Source: Bacteroidota bacterium
GTDB taxonomy: Bacteria > Bacteroidota > Bacteroidia > Chitinophagales > Chitinophagaceae
Direction: 5' to 3'
Length of the DNA: 64,000 bases
Assembly (NCBI GenBank): GCA_023387985.1
Contig: JAEWHC010000009.1
Coordinates: forward strand, 1,364,001 to 1,428,000
Shown: in pieces, positions 42,509-51,339 of the stretch
Layout of the letters: every line of letters starts with the position of its first letter
How positions within the stretch are numbered: the first letter of the stretch is position 1
Position numbers and translations under genes: made by a program
Notes under the pieces: model-generated
The model's database searches: none
Told to the model about the DNA's origin: nothing
What the model saw: the letters and a program-made list of their open reading frames with translations, nothing else

Positions 42509-43312
42509 CTAATCTCTCAACCGCTCAATCGCTGCAACCGCATCTTCATTGGGCTCAATCATTAATGAGCGTTGGTAAGCGTTAATGGCTTCGGCTTTGT
42601 TGCCAGCAGCTTCCTGGCTTTTGCCTAACCAATACCAGCCATCGGCATCTTTACTGCTGATCTCCACCATTTTGCTGAAAGTTTGAATAGCTTCCTTAAA
42701 ATTGCTTTCATCATACCAACCTAGTCCTTTTTCATAATAGGCATTGGCAAAAGTATAGTCAATGCTGATGGCGCTATCGAGGTAGCTGCGTGCTGTAGTG
42801 TGGTCTTTGATGGAATTGAAATAAACGCCTTTTACAAAATAAAGTGCCGCCCGTGCATCGCGGCTGGTGTAACGTTTGCCCAGGGCATCCGCAATGGAAA
42901 TGGCGTTTGGATTGCCGGCCTCTGCCAGTACATTGGCATGCGCCATTTCAACAGCTTCATCGCCGGGGCGATGAAATAAATAGTGTTCGAAAGCACGCGC
43001 TGCATCATCGTAGTTGCCGGCATCACGAAGCAAATCGCCTTTTACCACGAGGTACATTAAGTTATTTAACGTGTCGCGCAGGTACAGCGTATCCGCCCAA
43101 ATTGCCGCTTCTTCAATATTTCCTGAGCGATCGAGGCTGTCGATCAGCGCATCAACCAATTCCAGGCTATCAGGAAATTCACGGATTTGCTGCTTCAATT
43201 CTGGAAACAATGTACTGGATCCGTCGGTCTGTTCATTATTCTGGCCACTCTTGCATGAAATGCATAATAAGGTTACCAAACAAAAGAACATAAAATAAAA
43301 GGGTCTGTTCAT
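42509..43312 (-). CDS. TPR-repeat lipoprotein
   Basis: This 267-residue protein has a lipoprotein signal sequence, with the lipobox CISC at residues 17-20 (MNRPFYFMFFCLVTLLCISC), so it should be anchored by Cys20. The mature part is made of tetratricopeptide units such as YDDAARAFEHYLFHRPGDE, YFNSIKDHTTARSYLDSAI and NKAEAINAYQRSLMIEPNE. Outer-membrane versus inner-membrane retention cannot be decided. It lies 13 nt downstream of a T9SS cargo gene and is likely in the same transcription unit. A scaffold role is probable. Confidence 0.87.
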   Translation of the reverse strand: MNRPFYFMFFCLVTLLCISCKSGQNNEQTDGSSTLFPELKQQIREFPDSLELVDALIDSLDRSGNIEEAAIWADTLYLRDTLNNLMYLVVKGDLLRDAGNYDDAARAFEHYLFHRPGDEAVEMAHANVLAEAGNPNAISIADALGKRYTSRDARAALYFVKGVYFNSIKDHTTARSYLDSAISIDYTFANAYYEKGLGWYDESNFKEAIQTFSKMVEISSKDADGWYWLGKSQEAAGNKAEAINAYQRSLMIEPNEDAVAAIERLRD

Positions 43313-43325
43313 AGTGGTTGAGAAT

Positions 43326-45260
43326 TTATCTGATTACTGTAACTGAACCCTGGAGCTTTTTATTGGCTACGCCCAGGTCAATTATATAATAATATACACC
43401 TGCCGGTACCATATGTCCGCGCCAGGTCCCATCCCAGGGCTGACTGTAACCGGAAGTTTGGAAGACAATTTTACCGTACCGGTCAAAGATATTTACTCTG
43501 CACCTGGGGTAGCTCGCCAATGCGCGAATGATCCAGGTATCATTGATGCCATCTCCGTTTGGCGAAAACGCGTTAGGCATCTGTACATTTTTGTAAATGA
43601 AAACACGGGCCTGGTCAGAAACCATTCCACACCCATGAGCGGACTCTGCAGTAAGCAGGTAAGTCATGTCTTCCGTGGGTGCAACATTGGGCTGTATGGC
43701 CAACGGGTCATTCATTGCAAATGCAGGGGTCCATATAAATGGGTCACCATCGCTTACCCTTCCCTGCAGACGGGTACTGTCACCTTCAAATACATACATA
43801 TCCGGACCGGCATCAACCTCAGGCAAATCTATCAAATCAATGGTCAGGCTGGTAGAATCAGTACAGCCTTCTGCTGAAGTGCCTTTCACTTTAAATTCTG
43901 CTGAATTACCCGAAACAGGTGCTGGCATCGTCAGACTGGCCTGGTTTCCTACAGTTTGTAGGCCTGAAGTCCATAGGTATTGGGCAGCACCGGAAGCGGT
44001 AAGCTGAATCTGGTCATTGCGGCATACGGCGTTTTTGGCTGCTGTTGCAATCAATACGGGTTTGGCATGAACAACAAGATCAGCGCTGGCGACTGATTGG
44101 CAACCATATTCATCGATACGGGTTATGTTGTAGGTGCCGCCCGAATTGGCCATTGCGGTGAATGCTGGCGCATCCGCGGTGCTGTTAAAGCCATTTGGTC
44201 CGCTCCAGGAAATTGCGCCGTGGCCGCCAGCAGAAATGGACACGGTTTCGCCTTCACAGATTTTTGCTGGCATGTTTATACTTGCGGGTTGGGGATCACT
44301 TACCTCAATCCGAACAACGTTACTCACCACGCGGCAGGTGGGATTCTGCAGGTTGCCTGCTTCGGCAGCTATAAACCGGTAACCAAATGTACCGGCCGTA
44401 TTTTCAGTCACGTTCAGCCTTAATGTTGTTTGACCTGCAATATCAGACCAGGTAATGCCGTCATCCCTGCTCTGTTGCCATTGCAAGACCGGGTTGTCAA
44501 ATGCTGATTCTAGGTTGGCTTGCATGGCTATGGGTGAATTGTTACCGCTGCAAACAAGCAATTTATCTGTGGTGGCATTTACAAAGCTTAGCGTTGTTTT
44601 TGGCGCGCAGGCCCTGAAAGTAATGTCATCAATTAGCAGGTCATTTCCACAACCACCGGGATTGTCATTTACAATTTTGAGCCGTACGTCTGAAATGCCC
44701 GCAGGTGTTTCAAAAAGCAATGCAAATTGTTTCCAGGTTGGCACGTTGGTGGTGGGAATATTACCGGTTGAATAACTGCTTAATACTGTACCGCTTAGCG
44801 ATTCAATAATAAATTTGAGGTTAGGCTGTCTTGGATCGGGCAGGCATGCTGTGGGTTTCAATACATTCAAAACCCAACAGGCAAATTCATATGTGGTACC
44901 GGCGCAAAGCCCTTGAATGTCCTGTGTAAAAAAAATACCGGGTGAATAACTCGCATTGACCACAAGCATATACCCGTTCACATCTCCGGGGGTATGATCC
45001 TCAGGCACATCGTGCCAGGTAGCGGCATTGCAGGCATATGTGCTGTTGCGGATAGAGTAAAATCCATCCTGCGGGCAATCCAGGTTGAAATAAGTATAGG
45101 TGGTTACCCCGGTGTTTAATGGCGGACCGGGATTGGCTCCGCTTCCAAATCCAATATTAATCACCGGGTCGCCCAAACTCCCATTGCAGGTTTGCGCATT
45201 TACTGAAATAGCGGTCCCTAAAAAAACCATAAACATTCCCAACAGGTAAGCTATACGCAT
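43326..45260 (-). CDS. Large secreted protein with gliding-type C-terminal (T9SS type B) domain
   Basis: The 644-residue protein has a signal peptide ending at VNAQ. The N-terminal 200 residues (CNGSLGDPVINIGFG...) form a jelly-roll-like domain with LKFIIESLSGTVLSSYST and DLLIDDITFRAC, resembling carbohydrate-binding or LamG-like modules. Ig/PKD-like domains follow (SINMPAKICEGETVSISAGG, ATAAKNAVCRNDQIQLTASG). The last 80 residues, MPNAFSPNGDGINDTWIIRAL, YPRCRVNIFDRYGKIVF and YSQPWDGTWRGHMVPAGVY, are the gliding-motility-associated C-terminal domain that sends proteins through T9SS. It is likely a surface adhesin; its ligand is unknown. Confidence 0.9.
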   Translation of the reverse strand: MRIAYLLGMFMVFLGTAISVNAQTCNGSLGDPVINIGFGSGANPGPPLNTGVTTYTYFNLDCPQDGFYSIRNSTYACNAATWHDVPEDHTPGDVNGYMLVVNASYSPGIFFTQDIQGLCAGTTYEFACWVLNVLKPTACLPDPRQPNLKFIIESLSGTVLSSYSTGNIPTTNVPTWKQFALLFETPAGISDVRLKIVNDNPGGCGNDLLIDDITFRACAPKTTLSFVNATTDKLLVCSGNNSPIAMQANLESAFDNPVLQWQQSRDDGITWSDIAGQTTLRLNVTENTAGTFGYRFIAAEAGNLQNPTCRVVSNVVRIEVSDPQPASINMPAKICEGETVSISAGGHGAISWSGPNGFNSTADAPAFTAMANSGGTYNITRIDEYGCQSVASADLVVHAKPVLIATAAKNAVCRNDQIQLTASGAAQYLWTSGLQTVGNQASLTMPAPVSGNSAEFKVKGTSAEGCTDSTSLTIDLIDLPEVDAGPDMYVFEGDSTRLQGRVSDGDPFIWTPAFAMNDPLAIQPNVAPTEDMTYLLTAESAHGCGMVSDQARVFIYKNVQMPNAFSPNGDGINDTWIIRALASYPRCRVNIFDRYGKIVFQTSGYSQPWDGTWRGHMVPAGVYYYIIDLGVANKKLQGSVTVIR

Positions 45261-45344
45261 GGCTGTAAAAATACGATGGATATGTTTCCGGTGAATGGAT
45301 GAACGTTGGATTATTTCAAAAGGAGTTTAAGTCAAACGAATGAG

Positions 45345-45770
45345 TTATTGCTTTTTGTTGTTTCTCATTGCTATGGTCTGGCTTAAGGTGGGATCCGTGG
45401 CAAAATGTTCATACGCTTTGCCTTCCATTGGGTAGATCGCAATTTTTCCATCCGCATTGCTGTGAATTCCCCAGCCGTAGGTCTTGGCCAGCGGTGAAGT
45501 GCGCATGCATGCCTGGCCATTACTGAAAAATCCGCCTCTTTGTAAGTTCCAGTCCTTTTGGGTGATGCCATTTCGTTCAGCAAAAATTTCAAAGATCAAT
45601 TCATCCGAAGTGTATTTATATGGATGGCCATTCAACTTTTCGTATTGCATTAAGGCAATGGTCTTTCCGCTTTTTGATACTGGGGGAATGGTACCGGCCA
45701 AGGCGCTTGTATCGGGTGCAACCCCAATAAAATTATTGTGGTAGGTTGTGGTGTGAATCTTCTTTTTCAT
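45345..45770 (-). CDS. DUF6157-like conserved protein
   Basis: The ATG at 45770 (MKKKIHTTTYHNNFIGVAPD) gives a 141-residue protein; the open frame reaching 45830 adds a hydrophobic stretch unlikely to be translated. The core shows KTIALMQYEKLNGHPYKYTSDELIFEIFAERN and GQACMRTSPLAKTYGWGIHSNADGKIAIYPM, which I recall as typical of the DUF6157 family, a small uncharacterised family in Bacteroidota and Firmicutes. It has no signal peptide or membrane helix. No functional partner is evident from the neighbours. Confidence 0.8.
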   Translation of the reverse strand: MKKKIHTTTYHNNFIGVAPDTSALAGTIPPVSKSGKTIALMQYEKLNGHPYKYTSDELIFEIFAERNGITQKDWNLQRGGFFSNGQACMRTSPLAKTYGWGIHSNADGKIAIYPMEGKAYEHFATDPTLSQTIAMRNNKKQ

Positions 45771-45816
45771 GGTATGAAAATAGGAAAATACGTCGGACCT
45801 GAAAAAGAGCGTAATG

Positions 45817-45847
45817 AAAAAAACCCCCACCAGGTAGTGAGGGTTTT
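45817..45847 (-). terminator. Rho-independent terminator of the S9 peptidase gene
   Basis: On the minus strand AAACCCTCAC pairs with GTGGGGGTTT (one mismatch) around a 6-nt loop, followed by seven T residues. It is about 18 nt after the peptidase stop. It lies entirely upstream of the ATG of the DUF6157-like gene. Confidence 0.8.
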
Positions 45848-45864
45848 GTTATCATGATTTTTTT

Positions 45865-48807
45865 TCAATATGCCCTTTTTTCAAGGTGCTCTTCCAGGTT
45901 CAAATGATCAATGCCATTGCTCCACCAATCGGCTGCCGGCTTGCCTTTGAGATAATGGTCGAAAAATTCCATCATACGTACGGCATAATCTTTCCGGTTT
46001 TCCAATTTTGCTAGCCCATGATTTTCCCCTTTGTACTGAATCATAACCACCGGTTTTTTCAACCTTCGAAGCGCATTGTAGTATTCTATTCCCTGGGTAA
46101 AATCTACAGCACCATCTTTATCATTATGCAATAACAAAAGAGGTGTTTGTACTTTTTTTACATGGTACAATGGTGAATTTCGATTGTAAGCCTCCCAGTT
46201 CTCCCAGGGGGCACCCCGAAACCGGCCTTGTGAGGCTTCAAAGATGGACATATTCCCACTACCGGAATTCCAGTAAATAAGGTTATACATGCTCACCAGG
46301 TCAGTAAGCGGTGCACCGGCCGCCGCGGCTTTGAACATATTTGTCTGGGTAATGAGGAAAGATGTTTGGTAACCGCCCCAGCTATGCCCCGTGATGCCAA
46401 TGTTGTTTTCATCAATAACTCCTGTAGCTATCGCGGCTTTAACCCCTGGAATTACACACCAAACCGCACTCATCCCGGGATCATCCAGTTTGTAAACGAT
46501 ATCCGGGGTAAATACAGCATAACCATTGCTTGTATACATCGTGGGGTTCCAACCGCCACCTGGATATGAAGGATTGGAATAGCTGTGCATATTCTGCGAA
46601 AGTTTTTCATAGTAATACACAATCGTGGGGTATTTTTTGCCGGCTTCATAGCCAGCAGGCAGGTATAAAACACCCTGTAATGAATCTCCTTTGTCACTTA
46701 CATAATTGACCAGCCGGGAACCTTCACTCCATTGGTATTTCTTAGCATCTGGTGCGGTGTTGAACAATTCAGCTGGATTGGCAAGTGATGCGCCTGTTGA
46801 AAACACTGTAGTCGGCTTGTTGAAATTGGATTTTGTCAAAAGATAACTGTCACTGTTTTTTGCTTTGCCTAAAACATTCACCTGGGCATCATCCCAATTG
46901 GTAATGGCCGAACTTTTTACCAACCCGTTTTTACTTCCTTTTAAAATAGCTATGCCGCTTTTTTTGGTGTTTTCACCATAGGCGCGGAAATATTGATCCT
47001 TTGAGGGATCGAAACCTTTTTCATCTGGATCTAAACGCAGGCGGGAAAGGTAACGGATCTTGCTGGCCCCGGCACCTGGTGTAAGTTCGGTGGCTGCATA
47101 ATTGCGGCTGGCATCAAACTGCCATATACTCCAGCCATCACTAAGGAGAACATAACGGCCATCGGCACTCCATCCCATTACACCATCCATTGGCTTGGTC
47201 ACATTATGATCATCCTCTTCATCAACAAAATTGGCATTCACATTCGCGGTAATGTTGGTTGACTTGCGTGCAGGAATATCATAAACAAAGTAATGTCCAT
47301 CATCTCCGTAAACAAATTTGTTGCCGTCAGGAGACGGATTGGGATTGGAACTGAAGGAAGGCTGGTAAAATTTTTTCCTGAACAAATGCTTTTCGCCGGT
47401 TTGCAGATTGGTGATGTAAATGTCTTTATAGCTCTGCCCGTCCAGCCATTGATCCAATTCATATTCATCAATATCTTCCACAATGGCATATTTTTCTTTT
47501 GGAAGCACGCGTATGCTGCGCCGGGTACTGTCATTCAACTGGCTGAATTTATTGCTGGCTGGATTCCAACTGGCTAGATAGGAAAAGTTCTTGTCCTGGT
47601 TTTCCAAGACCTGCTGACGACTTTGCAGCCGCTTGTCTTGCCAATGCCAGATTACCATGTCAGGCTTGTCTGCTTCATTCTTGGCAGTGGCTTTCTTTTC
47701 GGGTTTGGCTTCCGCTTTGGCAATGGCTTTTCGCAGATCGTCAAGAGATTTAATACTCGTATCCGCCTTAAGTTTTGCAAGTTTTTCCGCTTCCGTCAGG
47801 TCTTTAACCACTGAATCTTTTTTGGTGTCCGTTTCTTCCATTTCTTTCTTAACTGCCTCAAGGCTGTTGATGCCAAAAATTACCTGGCTTAAATCATCGC
47901 TCCAATACGGTGTGCGCATTCCGCTTATCGTCATCCCCTTGGGAAAATGGAGTGAATCTTTGAATGGATTGTAAACCAGTACATTGGGATTTGATATGTT
48001 TTTTACAGCCACGAGCTGACCCTTGTCTTTTTTGAAATCTTTATCCTTACTCATTTTAAGTACGGTAAGGGCATCTTTATCTTCTGTCCAGTTCAGCCTG
48101 CGGTAATCTGCCGTGTCGTTATCCAGCACCTGCAGTTTGCGGTCAGCCAGGTTCATAAGGTATAAGCCATTACCCAGTTTCTGATCTGCGCTGATGGTGT
48201 AGGCAAGCCAGTTGCCTTTTTTATTGAATGCAAACTCACCGGTATTGCCAATATTCTGTACTGTTCCGGTTGGAAGATGGACCAGCAGTATATCACGACC
48301 GCTGCCCGGGTTTCCGCCTGTTGGCCTTGCCACTTCAATGGCCAAATGATCTGAAGTGGGACCGTTGAACCTAAAATTGGTTGCGCGGTCAAATACTTTA
48401 TCCTTATTGTCTTTGAGGCTGATGAGATGCAATTTGTTATACACCGGTTTTTTCGATTTTTCCGCAGCCTTTTGCTCTTTGAAATTCGGGGTTTCCAGGT
48501 AGGCAAACCATTGGCCGTTTTCGCTGAAGCCGGAAAGGGGCATGCTGCTGCCCCCGGTTTGATAAACGTATTTTGTGGTATCGTTCAATTGTTGAACGGT
48601 TACGGTACCATCACCTTCAGTGCGAACGGTAGGGTAGGCTATCCACTTGCCGTCGGCAGATTGCTGCACACCAAAGCTGGGTATGTATCGCCATTGTGCA
48701 ACATCTTTCCAGTTCATGGCTTTTACCGAGTCTTTTTTCTCCTGTGCGATGGCGGAAAAAGTAATAAATGCCAGCCCAAGAAAAATGAGAAGGAGTTTTT
48801 TGATCAT
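45865..48807 (-). CDS. Exported S9-family prolyl oligopeptidase-type peptidase
   Basis: With the ATG at 48807 this is a 980-residue protein with a signal peptide (MIKKLLLIFLGLAFITFSAIAQ). The long N-terminal part is the beta-propeller that filters substrates. The C-terminal alpha/beta-hydrolase domain carries the nucleophile in GHSWGGYQ (Ser809), the Asp in LLLHNDKDGAVDF and the His in YKGENHGL. The propeller part contains a Lys/Ala/Glu-rich insertion around residues 325-395, rare in shorter S9 enzymes. It is expected in the periplasm and to cleave oligopeptides, the exact specificity being unknown. A terminator follows the stop. Confidence 0.92.
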   Translation of the reverse strand: MIKKLLLIFLGLAFITFSAIAQEKKDSVKAMNWKDVAQWRYIPSFGVQQSADGKWIAYPTVRTEGDGTVTVQQLNDTTKYVYQTGGSSMPLSGFSENGQWFAYLETPNFKEQKAAEKSKKPVYNKLHLISLKDNKDKVFDRATNFRFNGPTSDHLAIEVARPTGGNPGSGRDILLVHLPTGTVQNIGNTGEFAFNKKGNWLAYTISADQKLGNGLYLMNLADRKLQVLDNDTADYRRLNWTEDKDALTVLKMSKDKDFKKDKGQLVAVKNISNPNVLVYNPFKDSLHFPKGMTISGMRTPYWSDDLSQVIFGINSLEAVKKEMEETDTKKDSVVKDLTEAEKLAKLKADTSIKSLDDLRKAIAKAEAKPEKKATAKNEADKPDMVIWHWQDKRLQSRQQVLENQDKNFSYLASWNPASNKFSQLNDSTRRSIRVLPKEKYAIVEDIDEYELDQWLDGQSYKDIYITNLQTGEKHLFRKKFYQPSFSSNPNPSPDGNKFVYGDDGHYFVYDIPARKSTNITANVNANFVDEEDDHNVTKPMDGVMGWSADGRYVLLSDGWSIWQFDASRNYAATELTPGAGASKIRYLSRLRLDPDEKGFDPSKDQYFRAYGENTKKSGIAILKGSKNGLVKSSAITNWDDAQVNVLGKAKNSDSYLLTKSNFNKPTTVFSTGASLANPAELFNTAPDAKKYQWSEGSRLVNYVSDKGDSLQGVLYLPAGYEAGKKYPTIVYYYEKLSQNMHSYSNPSYPGGGWNPTMYTSNGYAVFTPDIVYKLDDPGMSAVWCVIPGVKAAIATGVIDENNIGITGHSWGGYQTSFLITQTNMFKAAAAGAPLTDLVSMYNLIYWNSGSGNMSIFEASQGRFRGAPWENWEAYNRNSPLYHVKKVQTPLLLLHNDKDGAVDFTQGIEYYNALRRLKKPVVMIQYKGENHGLAKLENRKDYAVRMMEFFDHYLKGKPAADWWSNGIDHLNLEEHLEKRAY

Positions 48808-49015
48808 ATTTTGAATTTTAAAAATTAAAGCAATTAATGGTGTGGCCAAAATTAAGTGATCTGGAGAAATACCATATGCCACTCATCAGCTTAAGTAGAT
48901 GCTTTAAATTAATAACGGCTACCTTATTCACATTCTAAAGAAAATCCAAAGTGGGTTTCAATGAAAACGGAAAATTACAACGCGTTGGCTCACAACCTAT
49001 GGATTCTACCCCCAA

Positions 49016-49053
49016 CAAAAAATCTCTGCCGCGGATGGTTTCCCGGCAGAGAT
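49016..49053 (-). terminator. Rho-independent terminator of the SDR gene
   Basis: ATCTCTGCCG (49022-49031) and CGGCAGAGAT (49044-49053) form a perfect 10-bp stem around a 12-nt loop. On the minus strand it is followed by five T residues. It lies 22 nt beyond the SDR stop. The remaining gap to the S9 peptidase start shows no other gene. Confidence 0.85.
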
Positions 49054-49075
49054 CATCAGAAAAATTTTAGCGGAC

Positions 49076-49840
49076 TTACATTGCAGTATAACCGCCATCT
49101 ACGGCGAGAATGGTACCTGTAACATAGCTTGAATCATCGGAAGCAAGCCACAGGCTGCCATGTGCCACTTCTGAAGGTTGAGCAAAACGTCCCAGGGTGC
49201 TCAATTGCTTGGCATAGGATACAGGATCAAGGTTGAACTGGATCAACGCGCCTTGCAGCATAGGTGTGTCGATGGCACCCGGCGCGATGGTATTTACGCG
49301 GATCCCTTTGGGCGAATAATCCATTGCCGCACTGCGGGTGAGGCCAATGACGGCATGCTTAGCAGCGATATAGGCCGGTGTGCCTGGTTGTGGCCGGATA
49401 CCGCTTACGCTGGAAATATTGATAATCGAAGCCGGAGTTCCCTGTTTTTCCATTTGTGCCAGTTCGTATTTTAGGCTGAGTGCCACGCCTTTGAGATCAA
49501 CAGACATCAATCTGTCCCAATAAGCTTCATCAAATTGGGCGAGGGGTTTATCATCAGGGGTAATTGCGGCATTGTTTACAGCAACATCAAGTTTTCCATA
49601 AGTATCTACGGTAAACTTTACCATGGCCTCCACACTCGCTGCATTGGATACATCTGTTTTCACAAATGACGCTTCGCCACCGGAAGCCTTAATATGTTCA
49701 ACCACAGCCCTGCCCTTTTCTTCATTGAAATCGGCAACTACAACCTTAGCGCCTTCGCTGGCAAAAAGTTCAGCAGTGGCGGCACCCATTCCCTGGGCTG
49801 CACCGGTAATGATGGCTACTTTTCCTTCTAATCGGTTCAT
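49076..49840 (-). CDS. Short-chain dehydrogenase/reductase
   Basis: This 254-residue NAD(P)-dependent oxidoreductase has the classic SDR order: TGAAQGMGAA (12-21) for cofactor binding, VNNAAI (about 88-93), the catalytic Ser in IINISSVSG (about 143-144) and the YxxxK pair Y157/K161 in PAYIAAKHAV. The C-terminal PGAIDTPML and VDGGYTAM are typical of 3-oxoacyl-ACP reductase- or glucose dehydrogenase-like members. ADFNE after the first strands carries Asp at the adenosine position, suggesting NAD rather than NADP. The true substrate is not predictable. Confidence 0.9.
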   Translation of the reverse strand: MNRLEGKVAIITGAAQGMGAATAELFASEGAKVVVADFNEEKGRAVVEHIKASGGEASFVKTDVSNAASVEAMVKFTVDTYGKLDVAVNNAAITPDDKPLAQFDEAYWDRLMSVDLKGVALSLKYELAQMEKQGTPASIINISSVSGIRPQPGTPAYIAAKHAVIGLTRSAAMDYSPKGIRVNTIAPGAIDTPMLQGALIQFNLDPVSYAKQLSTLGRFAQPSEVAHGSLWLASDDSSYVTGTILAVDGGYTAM

Positions 49841-49951
49841 TTTATTTATTTTTTTGTTTGAGATTTTTTGGTAACGGTATTTAACGACACATTCGGTAGA
49901 TTTAATGGATGTGGTTCTGCGGGATTTCCCAGGCGCGTTCCCGAATTTCTG

Positions 49952-50455
49952 TCAGGAAAATCTTCCTTTGTACATTACATCTGAAAGATCCGGATTTTTA
50001 TCGAATACACCTTTGGCATATGGACACAGTGGAATGATGGTTACTTTTTTCTCTCTTGCGTATTCAATGGCTTTCATTACAAGTTCTTTTGCGATGCCTT
50101 TACCTTTATGTTCTTCTTTTACTTCCGTATGCTCAATTATAAAAGTTTCGTTGCCAACCCATACAAAAGATACTTCTCCAATGGCCTCCCCGTTTTCCTT
50201 ATACGCGATGTTTCCACTTTTGGAATTGTCTTCCAATTCGAAATTTCCCAAATACTTAATGCTCAGTGCACCAGAAGGACAATTGGCCACCTGGGCAATG
50301 AGTTGTTCAGTTGTAGCGTTTTCCATTTTTATCCAGGGTCTTTCATTCGGATTGTAAACCTGGGGTAAAGTTTTTACACATATACCCGAGTGAATACAAA
50401 GATCAGGCTGCCAAATGATGGATATTTTTCCGTTGCTATATTGTTTCGATTTCAT
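49952..50455 (-). CDS. Fusion of a mono-cluster ferredoxin-like domain and a GNAT-like acetyltransferase domain
   Basis: This 167-residue protein begins with a divergent ferredoxin-like domain of the Fer4_19 type: C20 and C26 (LCIHSGICVKTL) and C59 (VANCPSGALSI). The second half, from about residue 78 (NIAYKENGEAIGEVSFVWVG), is a YjdJ-type GNAT domain, with VKEEHKGKGIAKELVMKAIEYA carrying the acetyl-CoA pyrophosphate loop, and IIPLCPYAKGVFDKNPDL. The combination suggests a small cytoplasmic enzyme or regulator in which a metal cluster and acyl-CoA binding are linked; its target is unknown. Confidence 0.88.
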   Translation of the reverse strand: MKSKQYSNGKISIIWQPDLCIHSGICVKTLPQVYNPNERPWIKMENATTEQLIAQVANCPSGALSIKYLGNFELEDNSKSGNIAYKENGEAIGEVSFVWVGNETFIIEHTEVKEEHKGKGIAKELVMKAIEYAREKKVTIIPLCPYAKGVFDKNPDLSDVMYKGRFS

Positions 50456-50820
50456 TTTGCTCAGGTTAAGGTGAGATTATCGGGGTTTGAAATTAAACCG
50501 TTCTTCGTGATTATCCGTCTATTTCATTAAAGTAATTTGAAGCGGAACTTCCGTCAGCAGAATTTCAGTGTCTTCGTTTGCTTCAATGTTTATCGGCGAT
50601 AGTAAACATCCATTCCATCACACTTCCTTCGTTTGGTGGATTCAAACGCCATCGTCATGGCTGCCGGGTCTTCCGCTTTTAGCAGGGACAAATGAATCTG
50701 CGCAATGTGCTTTTTCAAAGCCTATTTGTTTTTTAATTTCATAACGAAATTAGTTAAACAACCAGGGAATTTCCCTGGCATAGGTTAATAATGTCCGGCC
50801 CGGTAATAGGCCTGTAACCG
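50456..50820. other. Intergenic stretch with possible decayed gene remnant
   Basis: This 365-nt gap has no intact gene. On the minus strand, from about 50740 down to 50520, an opening MKLKNK is followed at once by a stop. After it, 42 in-frame codons read like coding sequence (KKHIAQIHLSLLKAEDPAAMTMAFEST). Two other frames then continue with coding-like segments (SVMEWMFTIADKH and SPINIEANEDTEILLTEVPL). That pattern fits a frameshifted pseudogene, but I could not identify a parent family and chance is possible. Confidence 0.25.
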
Positions 50821-51282
50821 TTAAAACCTGAAATTGGGCCGGCTGGTAAATGGAGAGAAACTCCAGGGAATAGAGCTGAGAATCAGCAACAAGCCAATGC
50901 CAAACCATATTGCAATGATCCGGAATTTTTCAGCGGAATCAGTTTTTTTCCCTGCCTTTAATACACCTGCCACTATTATAATGATAGCCAGTGTCATAAC
51001 AAAGCTATGTTCCATGCCAAAAAAACGGTTGTCCCTCATGTGCACGGCTTCCGTGAAATTTTCAAGGAAAAAACCCACCAGCGGACTTTTGAAATAAAGC
51101 CAGGCTCCAATGATAAATTGAATGATTGCTGCTGAAGCAGTTACAAGGCTTAATGTATGATTGAACCGGGAGAATGTGCTTTGTTTTTTCCAGCCAATGT
51201 ATCCTTTCCATACAGCAAAGCCCAGTAAAATAAGCAAAAGCCAGCGAATAAAAGAATGAAAGGCGAGTACAACAGGAAACAT
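50821..51282 (-). CDS. Small integral membrane protein, function unknown
   Basis: The 153-residue protein has four predicted transmembrane helices: FHSFIRWLLLILLGFAVWKGY, LSLVTASAAIIQFIIGAWLY, SFVMTLAIIIIVAGVL and IIAIWFGIGLLLILSSIPW. Two His (H9 in FHSF and one in MEHSF) lie at helix ends and could ligate heme, as in cytochrome b561-like or CopD-like proteins, but this is inferred only from position. It ends FSPFTSRPNFRF. It does not belong to an obvious operon; the MutS-like gene follows in the opposite sense of coordinate order on the same strand. Confidence 0.78.
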   Translation of the reverse strand: MFPVVLAFHSFIRWLLLILLGFAVWKGYIGWKKQSTFSRFNHTLSLVTASAAIIQFIIGAWLYFKSPLVGFFLENFTEAVHMRDNRFFGMEHSFVMTLAIIIIVAGVLKAGKKTDSAEKFRIIAIWFGIGLLLILSSIPWSFSPFTSRPNFRF

Positions 51283-51339
51283 AATCAGAAATGGATTGGG
51301 TTGTTAATGAATGCCCACGGCAAGGATGTTTACAGCAGT

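Noticed and set aside
50631..50650. A stretch resembling the T-arm of a tRNA
   Set aside because: No acceptor stem, D-arm or anticodon arm could be paired around it.
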